Shown piece after piece: positions 32,652-43,477 of a stretch of DNA of 64,000 nucleotides. A program made the position numbers and the translations under genes. The stretch's first letter is position 1; each line of letters begins with the position of its first letter. The notes below the pieces were generated by a model that saw only the letters and a program-made list of their open reading frames with translations, was not told the DNA's origin and ran no database searches. Origin of the DNA: Phallus indusiatus (Eukaryota > Basidiomycota > Agaricomycetes > Phallales > Phallaceae); the NCBI GenBank assembly GCA_027605045.1, contig JAQFWX010000130.1, forward strand, positions 32,825-96,824, in the 5' to 3' direction.

Positions 32652-33494
32652 ATGAATCAATTCACTTCACGTTTTCGCGCAGCCCTCACAGCCATATCAG
32701 CCCCGAAGAATATAAAGACAACTTCTCCTCGTCTGTTTCTGCATCAATCTCGTTTTCTTTCAACAACTTCATCAGTCATGGTCGAACCAAACTCAAAAGC
32801 GAAATCCGACTCGGAATGGCAAGCCGTCCTCTCAAGAGAACAGGTTGGCATTCTTTTATTTTTATGATTTACTGTGAAAAGCTCATCATCTACTTCTCAC
32901 TTTGCAGTTCAGAATCCTCCGCCAGAAGGGCACAGAGGCTGCGGGAACTGGTGAATATGACAAATTCTACGAGGAGGGTATATATACTTGCGCCGCGTGC
33001 GACACCCCGTGTTCGTAATCACACGGCCGTTTTTAAAGGCGATTTAATCTGATAATCTGATAGTGTACAAGAGCACAACAAAGTTTAAATCAGGTTGCGG
33101 TTGGCCGGCCTTTTTCGATGGTAAATATTTTCCGCATATAAATACTCCTGGTACTTATGTACTGCTCTTCACAGCTCTGCCTGGCGCCGTTTCTCGTCAT
33201 GAGGACAGAATGTTTGGCATGGTTCGGACAGAGATAACCTGCACCGCTTGTGGTGGCCATCTTGGTCATGTCTTCAAAGTGTGTTAACTCTTTCCTTTAC
33301 TCCACCGTGTAACACCTTACTAATCCAACGGTGCTCGTAGGGAGAAGGCTTTCCAACTCCAAGTAAGCCTTATTCCTACCTATTGGGAATACGGTCGAAC
33401 TAAATGCTTTACAGCTGATGAACGTCATTGTGTAAACTCCGTCTCATTAAACTTCCGCGACGAAAAGGTTGAAGACAGTAACGAGTCCAAGTGA
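32652..33494 (+). CDS. peptide-methionine (R)-S-oxide reductase MsrB, probably mitochondrial
   Basis: Reduces methionine-R-sulfoxide in proteins. The start at 32652 yields a basic, Ser/Arg-rich presequence ([20 protein letters not shown]...[14 protein letters not shown]). An internal ATG at 32778 ([20 protein letters not shown]) would give a cytosolic form. Exon joins are in phase: 32652-32843, 32908-33010, 33064 on. Core motifs are [79 protein letters not shown] and NSVSLNF. The four zinc cysteines (CAAC, CTAC) and the catalytic Cys in RHCVNS are present. The stop is at 33492-33494. Head-to-head with DAK1 across 206 bp. Confidence 0.94.
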
Positions 33495-33744
33495 ATAGTG
33501 ATGCATTGATGTATAAGTCATATCCAGTTTGTTTATATTGTTTTCTTAGAAATTCAGATTCTAAACCCGAGCCGCCACGACGAAGGCTCAGTCAAATGTT
33601 TATGGGACTGTTCAAGTAGATAAGGCCAGCGGACATATGTGTAGTTAATCCAGGAATATAACTTGTGAATCATAACATACTAGACATTCGTGAATTGAAT
33701 TGAAAAATAGGAATTAATTAGCATCCTGCGATGTCTTTGTACAA

Positions 33745-34275
33745 TTAAAGACCCTCTATTGAACCGACAAGTTCGTCAAGATCTGTCTTCGCTTTCTTGT
33801 ACTTCTCTTCCAAAGTCTAAAAGCAGCAGTAATCAGTCACGATCGTGAATCGACAACACGCTTCTGTTCACCTCATATTTCTTTTCCCAATCATCGCGCT
33901 CCTTCTCAATCCGTTGAACCTGTCTAGTAAGGGTCTCCACGTTCAAATCAGCACGACGAAGCCTATGGCAGTAATTAAGACATTTGGTTAGAGTATCTTG
34001 CCTACTTAGAACTCACTCTTCTTCCGTTGTTTTCAACTTCTTTTCGGTTGTTTCAAGATCGGTGTCCAACGATCCCGATCTTGTTGTAAGGGAGGTGACT
34101 TCTTGTTCTTTGACTAAGAGTTCCTGCTCTAGTATCTTCACTTTCTTTTCGGCCGCTTCAGCACGCGCTAAATACGCATCGGCCTCGTCACGAAGATTTG
34201 AAAGTTTCTAGATACGAGTTCATCGGGCTGATCAATACATGCGATGAAGCGATCCACCTTTTTAATTACGTCCAT
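33745..34275 (-). CDS. short tropomyosin paralogue (123 residues)
   Basis: Coiled-coil actin-filament-binding protein. Exons give MDVIKK, then KLSNLRDEADAYLARAEAAE...KTTEEE, then LRRADLNVETLTRQVQRIER...KKYE, then TLEEKYKKAKTDLDELVGSI-EGL, with a stop at 33745-33747. Intron positions match those of the neighbouring 161-residue tropomyosin: after residue 6, before the conserved LR(Q/R)(A/V)D, and before the last 23 residues. The protein is exactly 38 residues shorter than its neighbour. The missing block lies between LVKEQE and the second LD(T/E)-type repeat, with the flanks aligning without gaps. Since fungal tropomyosins of 161 and 199 residues also differ by 38, this looks like a form with one fewer actin-binding period. 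It is 392 bp downstream of the neighbour, same strand. Confidence 0.88.
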
Positions 34276-34667
34276 TGGGTGCTGGTTTGTGGGTGAAGAT
34301 CAAAATGAGAGGTCGATGGGCTTTGTGACTGCTAGTGACTCGGACGGAGGTGGCAATAACACGCTCAGACATATAAGACAGGCGCTTCCAATATCATATT
34401 ACACCAATCTGGACAAATGTATATTAGCAAAAAAAAAGGGGATTTGAAAGGTTTGAATTCAAAGAACACGATCTCGTTGCCATCACTTTTGCGGAGTCTT
34501 TTATCCAATGATTGATAGGATTGTCCAAACACATTTTACGAAGCAATGGAACAAATAGGGCGTAATTTAATGACATATGATACAAATCAAAAGAGCCTAT
34601 TGAGAATCAATGTCCACTTCCTACGTATAAGGCAAGGCGTACGCGTTGGACGTACTGTTATAATACT
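34276..34667. other. intergenic region between tandem tropomyosins
   Basis: 392 bp containing an A9 tract followed by GGGG near 34430. It should hold the upstream gene's terminator and the short tropomyosin's promoter. No further exon was seen. Confidence 0.4.
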
Positions 34668-35322
34668 TTAAAGGTTCTCCATTTGTGCTGCGAGCTCGTC
34701 CAGCTCTTTCTGCGCTTTGATGTGCTTCTCCTCCGCTTCCTAATATCGACGTCAATAAAAAATTGCATTACGCGTGAAAACGATGCTCACTTCGAATTTC
34801 TTCTCCCATGTGTCACGTTCTTGTTCAAGTCTTTGAACCTGACGCGCATAATTGTCTGCCTTGACATCGACTTGCCGAAGTCTTGGTAGTAAAGCTCAAT
34901 CCAAACAGTATCGGCGATATAAATGAATTGGATGACGTACTTCTCTACGGTATCTTTCAGATTCCTATCTGCGGTATCAAGCTCATCTTCCAACAGTTGA
35001 ACTTTTCTCTGGAGACTGTCGTTGGTCGATCTCGTATGTTCGCCATCCTCTTGAGACCGCTTGGACTCTTCGAGTTTCTCTTCAAGCTGCTTCAGATCCG
35101 CTTCAAGTTTGACATTGGCACGCTGAAGGGTCATATTCTCCTGTTCTTTGACCAAAAGCTCTTGTTCCAGTTTCTTGACCTTCTTCTCGGCCTCTTCAGC
35201 TCGTTCAAAGTGGGCATCGGCTTCGGTGCGAAGATGTTCGAGTTTCTAGAACAACAAGATCTAGATTGACGACAACAACGCGTATGCTCAAAATCTAGAC
35301 ACACCTTCTTAATAGCTTCCAT
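34668..35322 (-). CDS. tropomyosin (161 residues)
   Basis: Stabilises formin-nucleated actin cables. The start at 35322 gives MEAIKK, an intron right after residue 6, KLEHLRTEADAHFERAEEAE, KKVKKLEQELLVKEQENMTL, KLEADLKQLEEKLEESKRSQ, LLEDELDTADRNLKDTVEK, LRQVDVKADNYARQVQRLEQ, ERDTWEKKFE and EAEEKHIKAQKELDELAAQM-ENL, with a stop at 34668-34670. My residue count is 161, the same as S. pombe Cdc8 and S. cerevisiae Tpm2, which span four actins. Continuous heptads with no proline are seen. Two segments 38 residues apart (LEADLKQLEEKLEE and LEDELDTADRNLKD) look like an internal repeat. It is divergent from the DUF2408 gene. Confidence 0.95.
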
Positions 35323-35461
35323 TGGGTATTTGATTACGGCAAACGATTGACAAGTTAAAAAGGGGGGGAAAGGATATGAACGTGACTGGTTGTGACTGTT
35401 GCGAATTATCTTGCCGTGCTCGCTGACTCGATGTCTGTTCCCCAAGAAGGTGCGTGTTCCA

Positions 35462-37467
35462 ATGTCCCTGGATTGTTCGTTTGACACGGCTAAAAAAATT
35501 CCAAATAAAAGAACTGTCAATCCTCGAGGCGGTGATAAAGTAAGCCGTTGGAGATTCTCAATTTACTTCCTTAGAATGACAACTCACTGGTGACTCCGGC
35601 ATCGCTGCCTAGCATCCGAAATCGCCTGACTGCCCTAAAAAAGGATAGAGGAAACTATGTGAAGGCACAGGACGTTCTTTCTCTCTACCATGCTGTCGTG
35701 AAACAAGGTGTGCAACACGAAATCGAAGAGGATCAGTTGCTCATTCACTTCAAGTAACCCGTCTCAACGACGTCCGAGATGAGCAGCAGCCTCATAAAAA
35801 TAGGGTCGATACTACATTATCCGACGTATTTACTTTATTATCATTATTTTTTCTAACCATAGGGAAGACGAGGGAGTGTCCTGCGACATACTGTCAAATA
35901 GCGACCATCAGGGTGAGCGTTAAACCCGTTTATATGCTCTCTCGTCGTCTGCCTTCTAACTATTTCTTCTTAACATTCAGCAATTGTTAGATCACATGAA
36001 TGAATCTGCTGTCTATAGCGAAACCGACGTCGTAACATTTCAGCGGCGGATTGAGGAATTGCGCGAGATTGTGCGACGAGATGCCGAGAGTGGACTTCAT
36101 CCGGAAGCGATGACGAAACTTCTGGATCGGCAACTGAATGAATGCGGTTCGTTGCTTAGCAGCAGTCCTAAATCTATGAATTTCGTTGAGCTTTGCCGCA
36201 GACTCTATTCTTATGTCTATGCAGGATTCGTTGTCAGAACTTTCTGTCGAGTTGATTCCGGTAAGGGCTCTTTTCATCGTATTTAGTAAAATGTATTGAT
36301 ACTGACGCGAATTCTCAAATAGCTTCACGAGAAATTAATTACCTTACGACGGCAGCTTGTCGCGTTAGCTGCTAAAGAAGGTTCTGTGAAAGCCGAATTA
36401 AAACCGTTGCAAGAAGAACTGCGAAAAATTGAGGCGTCAGTGGCAATGTTCCCTTTGATTACAATATGCTAGACTCGCTAATGTTCCATCGTCTAGTAAA
36501 CGGGTTGATGGTAAATTCCTTGGACCAGGTGGATCATCCGTACCTACATCTCAAGCACTTCTGTCATCGCTGCTCGAAGAATGCTTTGAAATATCCCAGG
36601 AAATACGTGCTCGAGAAGTCAGTAAAAATGTCGCTTCATCACTCAAACCCATATATGACAGATTAATGGATTTACGGGCTGAACTTGAAAATCTGGTTTT
36701 AACCCATCGATGGTCTCTTAGGTATGCGCGCTTTTTCTTGGAAGAACCAGGCCATTCACTGTTCTTTACAGAGAAACTGACTTGTGGAACTATTCTTTGA
36801 GCTTGAGAGAAATCGACAAGATGCGAGTGGATGGCAAGTTTGTTGATGCGGAGGGCAACCGACCAGCAGGACAATATGTGCGCTGACTATATATGCATGT
36901 CCCGAGCACCGTTTTGTTTATGTCTCTTTTCACACAGGTTTTATTATACCTTCTGCGTCGATGTTACGGTTTGATCTACCGGTTATTATCGTCAAGCGAA
37001 CCGGTTTCGGAGGAGCTTATGCCGATTGTGAGTTCATTTATATAGTAGATGTAAGTTTGTTCTTTTTTTGTAAACACTTCTATGCTAGGCAAATAAATTG
37101 TCGACTGTTAAGAAGTGTCTTAACGAAGTCCTGAAGTACGGTGGACCGTTTAGTCCGAGAGATCTTTATCCTGTAAGTATAATTTATCTATTTAACTCCG
37201 ACAGTATGCGCTAACGGTAGGCACAGTATCAACTAGCCCTGCATCAAATTGATTCTATACAAAAAGATGGAAAGTTCATCGGAAGCGATGGATCAATTCC
37301 GGAAGGACAAGGGGTTGTCATCGCTCATCTGAGTGAATGTCATGAGCTTGTCGAAATGGTACGTCCGCGTGGTCAATCTATTTCTCAACCTCTTTAACCG
37401 TTTTTTGAAATTTGATTAGCTGAAAGAATCAATGGAGGAAGAAGTAGAAGAGGAGGAAATGATTTGA
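35462..37467 (+). CDS. DUF2408 (UPF0662 family) protein
   Basis: Conserved fungal protein of unknown function. Recognisable segments are SLPSIRNRLTALKKDRGNYV, RRIEELREIVRRDAESGLHP, SLSVELIPLHEKLITLRRQL, GGSSVPTSQALLSSLLEECF, LMDLRAELENLVLTHRWSLR, ETDLWNYSLSLREIDKMRVD, GKFVDAEGNRPAGQYVLLYL, LRRCYGLIYRLLSSSEPVSE and LYPYQLALHQIDSIQKDGKF. These carry the duplicated GKF(V/I)(D/G) pattern of the family, which is largely helical. It ends with an acidic MEEEVEEEEMI and a TGA at 37465-37467. The 5' end is uncertain. ATG 35462 (MSLDCSFDTAKKIPNKRTVN) reads in phase into the next exon only if a 35-nt intron at 35540-35574 is used. Confidence 0.82.
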
Positions 37468-37789
37468 AAAGATTCCCAGTCCGATAAGTGAAGTTATATG
37501 ACAAACCCCCTCGAATTCCGCTTCACCAGGATTTCTCATACTTGTCCAGCTACTTTTTTGAGATGACCCCACACACAAATTTGCTCCCTTTGTCTGTACT
37601 TACGGATGCTGAAATTCCAGCCCATTTAATATTGCGGCACGTAGGTCCAAGCCACATTGTGACATCCTCTAGATTATTGGAATAGCGATCTGACATTGAC
37701 GAGCAGGCAAGACATTTAGATTATGAACTATTACAAATAATGATGTGCAAAAAAAGTGATGGATGTGTTTTTTTGTGTCGCGCTGATCA
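37468..37789. other. convergent 3' intergenic region
   Basis: 322 bp between the convergent DUF2408 and Bfr2 genes. Only short frames are seen. It contains both gene ends. Confidence 0.4.
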
Positions 37790-39754
37790 TCATCCGAAAA
37801 TCCTAAATCCTTGCAACGCGGGCTGCTCAGGTATCATCGTCGTATCCGCGTCGTTACCGTTCAGCTTAGAACCATCTTCAAAGCCTTTGCCGAGTAGACT
37901 TGCAAATAATTCATCGATTTGTTCTTCATGCCATGCGCCTCGTACAGGAACAGGAACCATAAAGTTTAACATTTTTTCATGTGGCTCGTACCTACGAAGA
38001 AGAAGAAAAACAAAAAACTTTCAATGAGATGACGGACTTTCAAGTTGAAGGAACTTACCGTAATTTCCGACCTTTACTAGCTTTTGTATCCACATTCTTC
38101 TTCTTTCGTTGCTTCTTCGAATTTGCGTATAAATCTGCAATAGCTGGCAAGAAGGATTATATGAAAAGGTCTGCGCTGTGCTGGGGCGGTTTGGCGAACC
38201 TTCTTTATCTCCCTTGCTTTCAATCACGTCTCGCAACATGGACCGGTAAAAGTCACGATCGTCGAACGTTTCTTCATCTCCGTCGTCATCTTCTTCTCCA
38301 ACATCCTCTTTTTGAACTGACCCTATGCGGCTGATGCGACACCGTGTGGTCTTCAAAAGTTTCTCGGGATCTCTTGTTGCTTCAGCAACTAGCTCGCCAG
38401 CACTTTTCGTGCGTGTCGAACCGGTTTTGAATGAATCTCTCGCCAAAGGTAAAAGTGCAGAAGGCGCGACTGCCTGTACTTTAGCAGACCATTTTTGTAG
38501 CGATGACAGATTAGATTCGTGAATCCTAAACAAAGAAAAGACATTCAGGGTTTAGGCTAAGTTTTACAGAACGGAAAGAATGAGACTTGCTGAGCCTCAA
38601 AGTCCATCATTTCTTCAATGCTTTCTTTGAACAAGCTCTGGAAATCTACGTCGCTGTCCAAATCCAAATTCACGCGTTGTCGTTTTTCAGGAGGTGGATC
38701 AGAACCCGCATGTTTCAAAAGAGCCTACGGTTTGTTTAGGTATGATATAGAGAAAGATGAGACTAAAACTTACACGCCGTAGTTGAAAGAGCTCTTCGGA
38801 TAAAAAGTAGGCCTGCGTTAGGTAGTCTCGCACAGATGTTTGAACTTCTGGAGCATTCAAGTATTCTGGGATGACTTGAGGCTGACGAAGATAAGAGTCG
38901 ATTTCAAGACTGAAACGGATTAAATCTTACCAAAGGTAGTTTGTTTGTGGCTGAGACGGTTTTTTGAAGTTGTATGCGAGAATCGACCAATGTGTCCCAT
39001 ATTCTCTGTCAATAGCTGAATGAGTATTCACGAGAATAATAGTATTATTCTCACCAATTGCCTTGACACGGCTTGTCCTTTTAGCTTATCAGATAGCCGT
39101 GTTTGTTGGAGTGTTTTGTCCAGACTTTCGGTGGGCTTGTCTTCGGGGACAGACATCGACCGAGAACGTTTTCGTTGTGAACGATTCAGCGGTTTTTCTT
39201 CATCATCATCTTCATCGTCTTCTTCTTCTTCCTCTCCAGATGATGACGACGAAGGTGAACCTTCACGAACCGACGGCGGAACATCCTCGAAGTCGTCGCT
39301 TTCATCATTAACTTCGTTGTCATCTTCACCTAATAGTTGACTGCGAGATATCTTCACTCCTTCATATTTTGGGTCATTCATATCTTCATTGATTCTCCGC
39401 AGCGCAGAAGATCTAAAGAAGGTATATTATGACTTGCGAAACTGAAAGACAAGTAATGTGCACATACTCAACTTCGACATAATGCTCTCTGCCGGCATTG
39501 GCATCGCGGGTTGTCTCTTCTTCCTCTTCATCTCCTACGTTCTGTTTTTCGTTGAAAGTGAGGTCTTCCGGGTCATAATCTTTGTGAAGTAGAAATGCTG
39601 TTAATTGAGGTTCCTTGAGCTATTTAGTACTTGTCACGAACCTTCAGGTAAAGTGCTCTCTATCTGAGCGAGTCGTTGCGCAAGGGTAAGCTCTAAATTC
39701 AAAGATAAAGATTCTTAAACAAGATAAATGAGATAAAAAAGACTGACGCGCCAT
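37790..39754 (-). CDS. BFR2: Bfr2/AATF ribosome biogenesis protein
   Basis: Nucleolar factor of the small-subunit processome that acts in early 18S rRNA processing. The start at 39754 uses a 7-nt coding first exon (MA + 1 nt), then QLTLAQRLAQIESTLPE. The middle is strongly acidic (EEEEEDDEDDDEE), framed by NDPKYEGVKISRSQLLGEDD. The AATF domain reads YFLSEELFQLRRALLKHAGS and IHESNLSSLQKWSAKVQAVA. The C-terminal TRAUB domain reads FDDRDFYRSMLRDVIESKGD, then KVDTKASKGR-type basic residues, YEPHEKMLNFMVPVPVRGAW, and HEEQIDELFASLLGKGF, with a stop at 37790-37792. The order (acidic, AATF, TRAUB) is that of the family. The Ser-rich plus-strand frame at 39020-39340 is only its shadow. Confidence 0.93.
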
Positions 39755-40021
39755 GTTTTTTTCTTCAAAATAAATCTTACGGCTGCAGAATTATAAACGG
39801 AGCGTGACACGGCAATAACGCTAATATTTTAGCGCCTGAGGCTTACAGTTTTGCTTATTAAGCTTGTCGACGGAAGTTTTTTTTTTCTTGCTCTTCATCC
39901 ACTACACAACGCGAGACATGTAAACACAATTTTGACTGGTGAGTAGCGTGTTTCTTCTTTTTCATACTTCTATTCTTTCAACGCTTTGCGATGATTACAA
40001 CTTTTTAAAAACACATAAATA

Positions 40022-40061
40022 GCGTCGAACCAAAAACGGTTCGGTGCGATGTTTTTTTTTT
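40022..40061 (+). terminator. 10-bp hairpin followed by T10 (Pol III-like 3' end?)
   Basis: Arms GCGTCGAACC and GGTTCGGTGC pair over ten positions (two G-U wobbles) around a six-base AAAAAC loop. They are followed after four bases by ten T residues (40052-40061). The form resembles the 3' end of a Pol III small RNA, but I cannot recognise A/B boxes or a known RNA upstream. Confidence 0.3.
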
Positions 40062-40181
40062 CTACAACGGTAGATGAGCAACTTTTTTCTCTCCGATATT
40101 TCGCTTCCTATATTATGTTGCATATCTGACTCTTTATTAAATAGTGTATCTTTTATAGCTGAACGAAAAACTACAGGACTT

Positions 40182-40203
40182 ATTGTACATATTATTGTAC
40201 AAT
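40182..40203. repeat. perfect 8-bp inverted repeat (ATTGTACA/TGTACAAT, 6-nt spacer)
   Basis: Perfect dyad within the Bfr2/GST intergenic region. It could be a protein-binding dyad or chance in AT-rich sequence. Confidence 0.5.
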
Positions 40204-41262
40204 GGATGGTAGAACAATACAGTCAAGTCTAATAATATGGTAACCGATTAACAATTAACAATTCTTTTAAAATCAATGTAATGAGATCGAGAGCATTTGT
40301 GAAACCTGCAATCCGTATAACGTCAAGATATATCAATGCGCGTCGTTTGAACCACTTACAAGAAAAATTAGAGGTCGTCTTGGTCGCTATCAGCTTTGAT
40401 TGTGCTCGTCTTCTATCATGGACGACCGTGGGGACCGATGTGCTGGGTGAGGTGATTTCCATCTGTATCTCGTATGGGCTTGCCCGATCGGTCTTCCACG
40501 CTCTATAGGCTCAGGAAGCAAAAACTAAAAATGGGTCCTCGTCAGCCAATCTGCTAGGAAGAAGGAAGACCAAACGCTACTTGCCTTCAGAGTACCAGAT
40601 CTTTGATTTGAAATGTGGTCTTCATTAAACTGCAAGGACTGAACGGGTGTCTAATTTACGCCAGATAAGTCTTGTGCTCCGCCAACGTGTCCCCAGAGAG
40701 GAATGGGAGCTTTACGCACTAGAACTGTTTCCGTGATCCATCTGAAAACTGTGGGCGAGTCTGAGGCTTGCGAGCCGGATAAAGTGACATTGAGGGTGTC
40801 CATTGTAATGCAAGGAGTGGGGATGTGCGTAATGGCAGAGACCTGAGGGATATTTTTCTCCAGGCTAGGTGTTACGTTTTATATTTATCACGGAGGACAG
40901 TCGGAATTGGAGCACTGTCACGGAACAAAGTGCTGTCCGTATATATTGCTGCGTCCCCTTTTCGTGTACGATCGGAGTCGGGGCACAGGGCGTTTACAGC
41001 TGTCCAATCATTCAATTGTGCTATGTGCTAGCTCTTTCGACTGCCGTTCTCCGGAATCAAACGTTCGTTTAGGAAGCATAAGAAAGAAAGTGCAAAGTAC
41101 ATATCTATCTAGGACCCACATTTTGTATTTTTCTTCAGATTCTTCCGGGCGGTGGATTTCCAAGCCGAAGGCTCTTATGGCGTCATTCCCGGAAACTTTC
41201 GGCCCTACTCAAGCTTTGCTACCCTCGCTTCCCACATTCACATCTCTCACAATCTTACTATC

Positions 41263-42410
41263 ATGTCTAGAATTCCAGATGCAAATATTTATCCTAGTGC
41301 TACTGGAAAGGCTTTGAAGACGGTAGAGCAGCATCAGTCCCCGCAAGATGTAGTGTTTTATGCAGGTGTGTCCAGAGCCTTGTATGCCGGTATTGTGATG
41401 TTTAAGAGTGTTGTTCTTTGACAGGCTGGTTCTGTCCATATGTTCAAAGGACATGGATGGCTTTGGAGATTAAGGGAATTCCCTATCGTGAGTCAAAAAC
41501 GGCTAAAGTTAGATGACAGATTCAAGAATATGATATCTCCCCTGTTCTTGCTCTAGAATATAAGGAAGAGAACCCCTATCACAAGGTTGAGCATCAACCC
41601 TAACTATGTACTAGCATCTTCCGAATCGTAATCGCTAACACTAATTTCACAGGACAAGGAGTTTCTCAAGTTATCTCCAAAGGGTCTTGTACCAGCGCTT
41701 GCTTATAAAGGGCGTCCTATTCACGAGTCACTCATCATCAACGAATTCCTCGAAGATGGTAAGCTTGTTGAAATGTGATGCGCACGAGTCTATGTGTGAA
41801 TATTTTGTATAGCATTTCCGGATACGAAGCCCCTGCTTCCAAAGGACCCATACGATCGTGCTCAAATTAGAATTGCCATCGATCATCTTTCGAAAGCAGT
41901 TGTTCCTCCGTTCATGAGAGTACTGCAAACACAGGATGAACCGGGACAACAAGCTGCCTTACAGGGTATGTATGTTATAAAATTATTAAGGACACAAACA
42001 TTAATTCCTTTTCGAAGATCTTTACAAGGGTCTGAATGACTTCGCTAGTCGTTTCATCGGCTCCGACGGTCCCTTTTTTGCCGGTCCCGACATTACATTG
42101 GCAGATTTAACTCTGATTCCTTGGGTAGGAAGGTTCTATATACTTGAACAAAACCGCGGGTTTTCCATAACTCAGACATCACCAAGATTCCAAGGTAAGC
42201 TTTTCCCCTATATATATTTTGTTCCGTGTTAGGGTTGCTCAAATGTTGTATGCACGTCTAGCATGGGCTGCACACGTTCTTCAATTGGATGTATTCAAAA
42301 ACACGACGTCTGATTTGGTACATTATGAAGAAATTTATGGACGATACCTACGTAACGAGGCACAGAGTGAAGCGGCCAAGGCTACTCGCGCTGGCAGAAT
42401 TATTCCCTAA
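41263..42410 (+). CDS. glutathione S-transferase, omega-like
   Basis: Glutathione transferase or thiol transferase. Translation from ATG 41263 (MSRIPDANIYPSATGKALKT) gives the thioredoxin-fold domain VVFYAGWFCPYVQRTWMALE-IKGIPY, whose CPY motif is the catalytic cysteine of omega-class enzymes. Next come EENPYHK, DKEFLKLSPKGLVPALAYKG, and RPIHESLIINEFLEDAFPD with the cis-Pro (VPA) and glutathione-binding ES. The alpha-helical C-domain reads DPYDRAQIRIAIDHLSKAVV, LNDFASRFIGSDGPFFAGPD, ITLADLTLIPWVGRFYILEQ and YEEIYGRYLRNEAQSEAAKA, with a stop at 42408-42410. There are six or so exons with short introns. The in-frame codons upstream of 41263 (from 41152) look like 5' leader. The role is probably redox or xenobiotic metabolism; the substrate is unknown. 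Confidence 0.92.
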
Positions 42411-43477
42411 AAGGAAATTGTATCATTTATGATGTGAAGAAAAGTCGCATTTTGAATTTTATCCAATAAGAATGTGTATGTATATATGTATGTATATGTG
42501 TATATGGAAGTCTGGCACCCTGGCGAAATTGTGCTTGAATTGCAAAAACTGAATCTGAATTCGCCACAGAGAAACCTGGGTGTTCTTTCATGAAATTTCA
42601 TTATTAACCTATTTCTGTAGTGAAGTACCGACTGGATAGCGCTCATTATTGGAGCCTTTTGGAGTATATACATAATTAGGTAAAAGCTGGTCTCGTGCAC
42701 CCCTGAGGACAAGTCAGAGCGTGCCAGCTCCTGCGACATGCCTGAGAATTCCAGCTCACCAGTCGAATCAGTGCGCGGTCGATATTCACCTATTTGGCAT
42801 ATTGCCACTCGATCCCCTGTTCAGGGCCGTGGACCAGAGAGAAATCAATCAGCGCTCAGGCTAGGCCTGACATTACGTACGTACTACACGCGACACCGCT
42901 GAGGCTGTTCAATACATTGCAGTGTTGCAAAACTTTAAACAAGAATATCCTCTAGTAATTTAGTAATTTGGATCTCTTGTTTGTACATCATCAAATCCGA
43001 TTTCTGAGCTAATTCAAGACTTTTGTCGAGCGGGCGGAATTTTGCGGATCTCATTAAGCCGGCTGAAATTTCGCACGGCCAATTTTGAATGAGGAATTTT
43101 TTGGACTCGCGGCGGGCCTGTGCAAAGGCTTTTCCTTTCCTTTCCCTTACCACCTTCACCCATCTCTTCCAGTCTGGAACAACCACTTTCTCCAACCCTT
43201 GCTAAATGTACTTTTCTGCTAGCAGATCATGCCAAAAAATATCCAAAATTGTGCGTCTAAAAAACTTCAATTTTTTTTTCACTTCTCTAGTCTCTCCACG
43301 GGACCCCTGTGATAATACATCGCCTATTTTACTTTTTTTTTCTGGTTGCCTTGACCTCAGACTAATTATTCATGCTTGTCCCGGCCGTTCATCCTTCTCC
43401 TTCTGCTGTTCCTGTCTGCTAATAATTTTTCAATTTTTTTTTCCTTCTTAGCTCTGCCAAAATCTTCATCTTCATCA
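42411..43477. other. intergenic region, no supported gene
   Basis: About 1.07 kb. A minus-strand 86-codon frame (42935-43195) is Lys-rich but lacks family features. Pyrimidine-rich DNA at 43250-43450 precedes the next start, as in a strong fungal promoter and leader. Confidence 0.4.
42471..42507. repeat. TG/TA microsatellite
   Basis: Imperfect TATG/TGTA repeat of about 37 bp just after the GST stop codon. Confidence 0.7.

Larger units (their letters stand above)
39755..41262. other. 1.5-kb intergenic region with two hairpins
   Basis: Lies between the divergent Bfr2 and GST genes. No coding frame has recognisable features; the longest (40907-41317, plus) is of random composition apart from the GST start. 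It contains the hairpin at 40022-40047 and the palindrome at 40182-40203, listed separately. The distal end holds the GST promoter. Confidence 0.45.

Noticed and set aside
39020..39340. Plus-strand Ser-rich open frame of 106 codons
   Set aside because: It is the complement of the GAA/GAT-rich acidic tract of the Bfr2 gene; poly-Ser is a reading artefact.
42935..43195. 86-codon minus-strand frame, Lys/Arg-rich
   Set aside because: No recognisable motif. It overlaps the likely leader and promoter of the acidic-protein gene and has no neighbouring exons.
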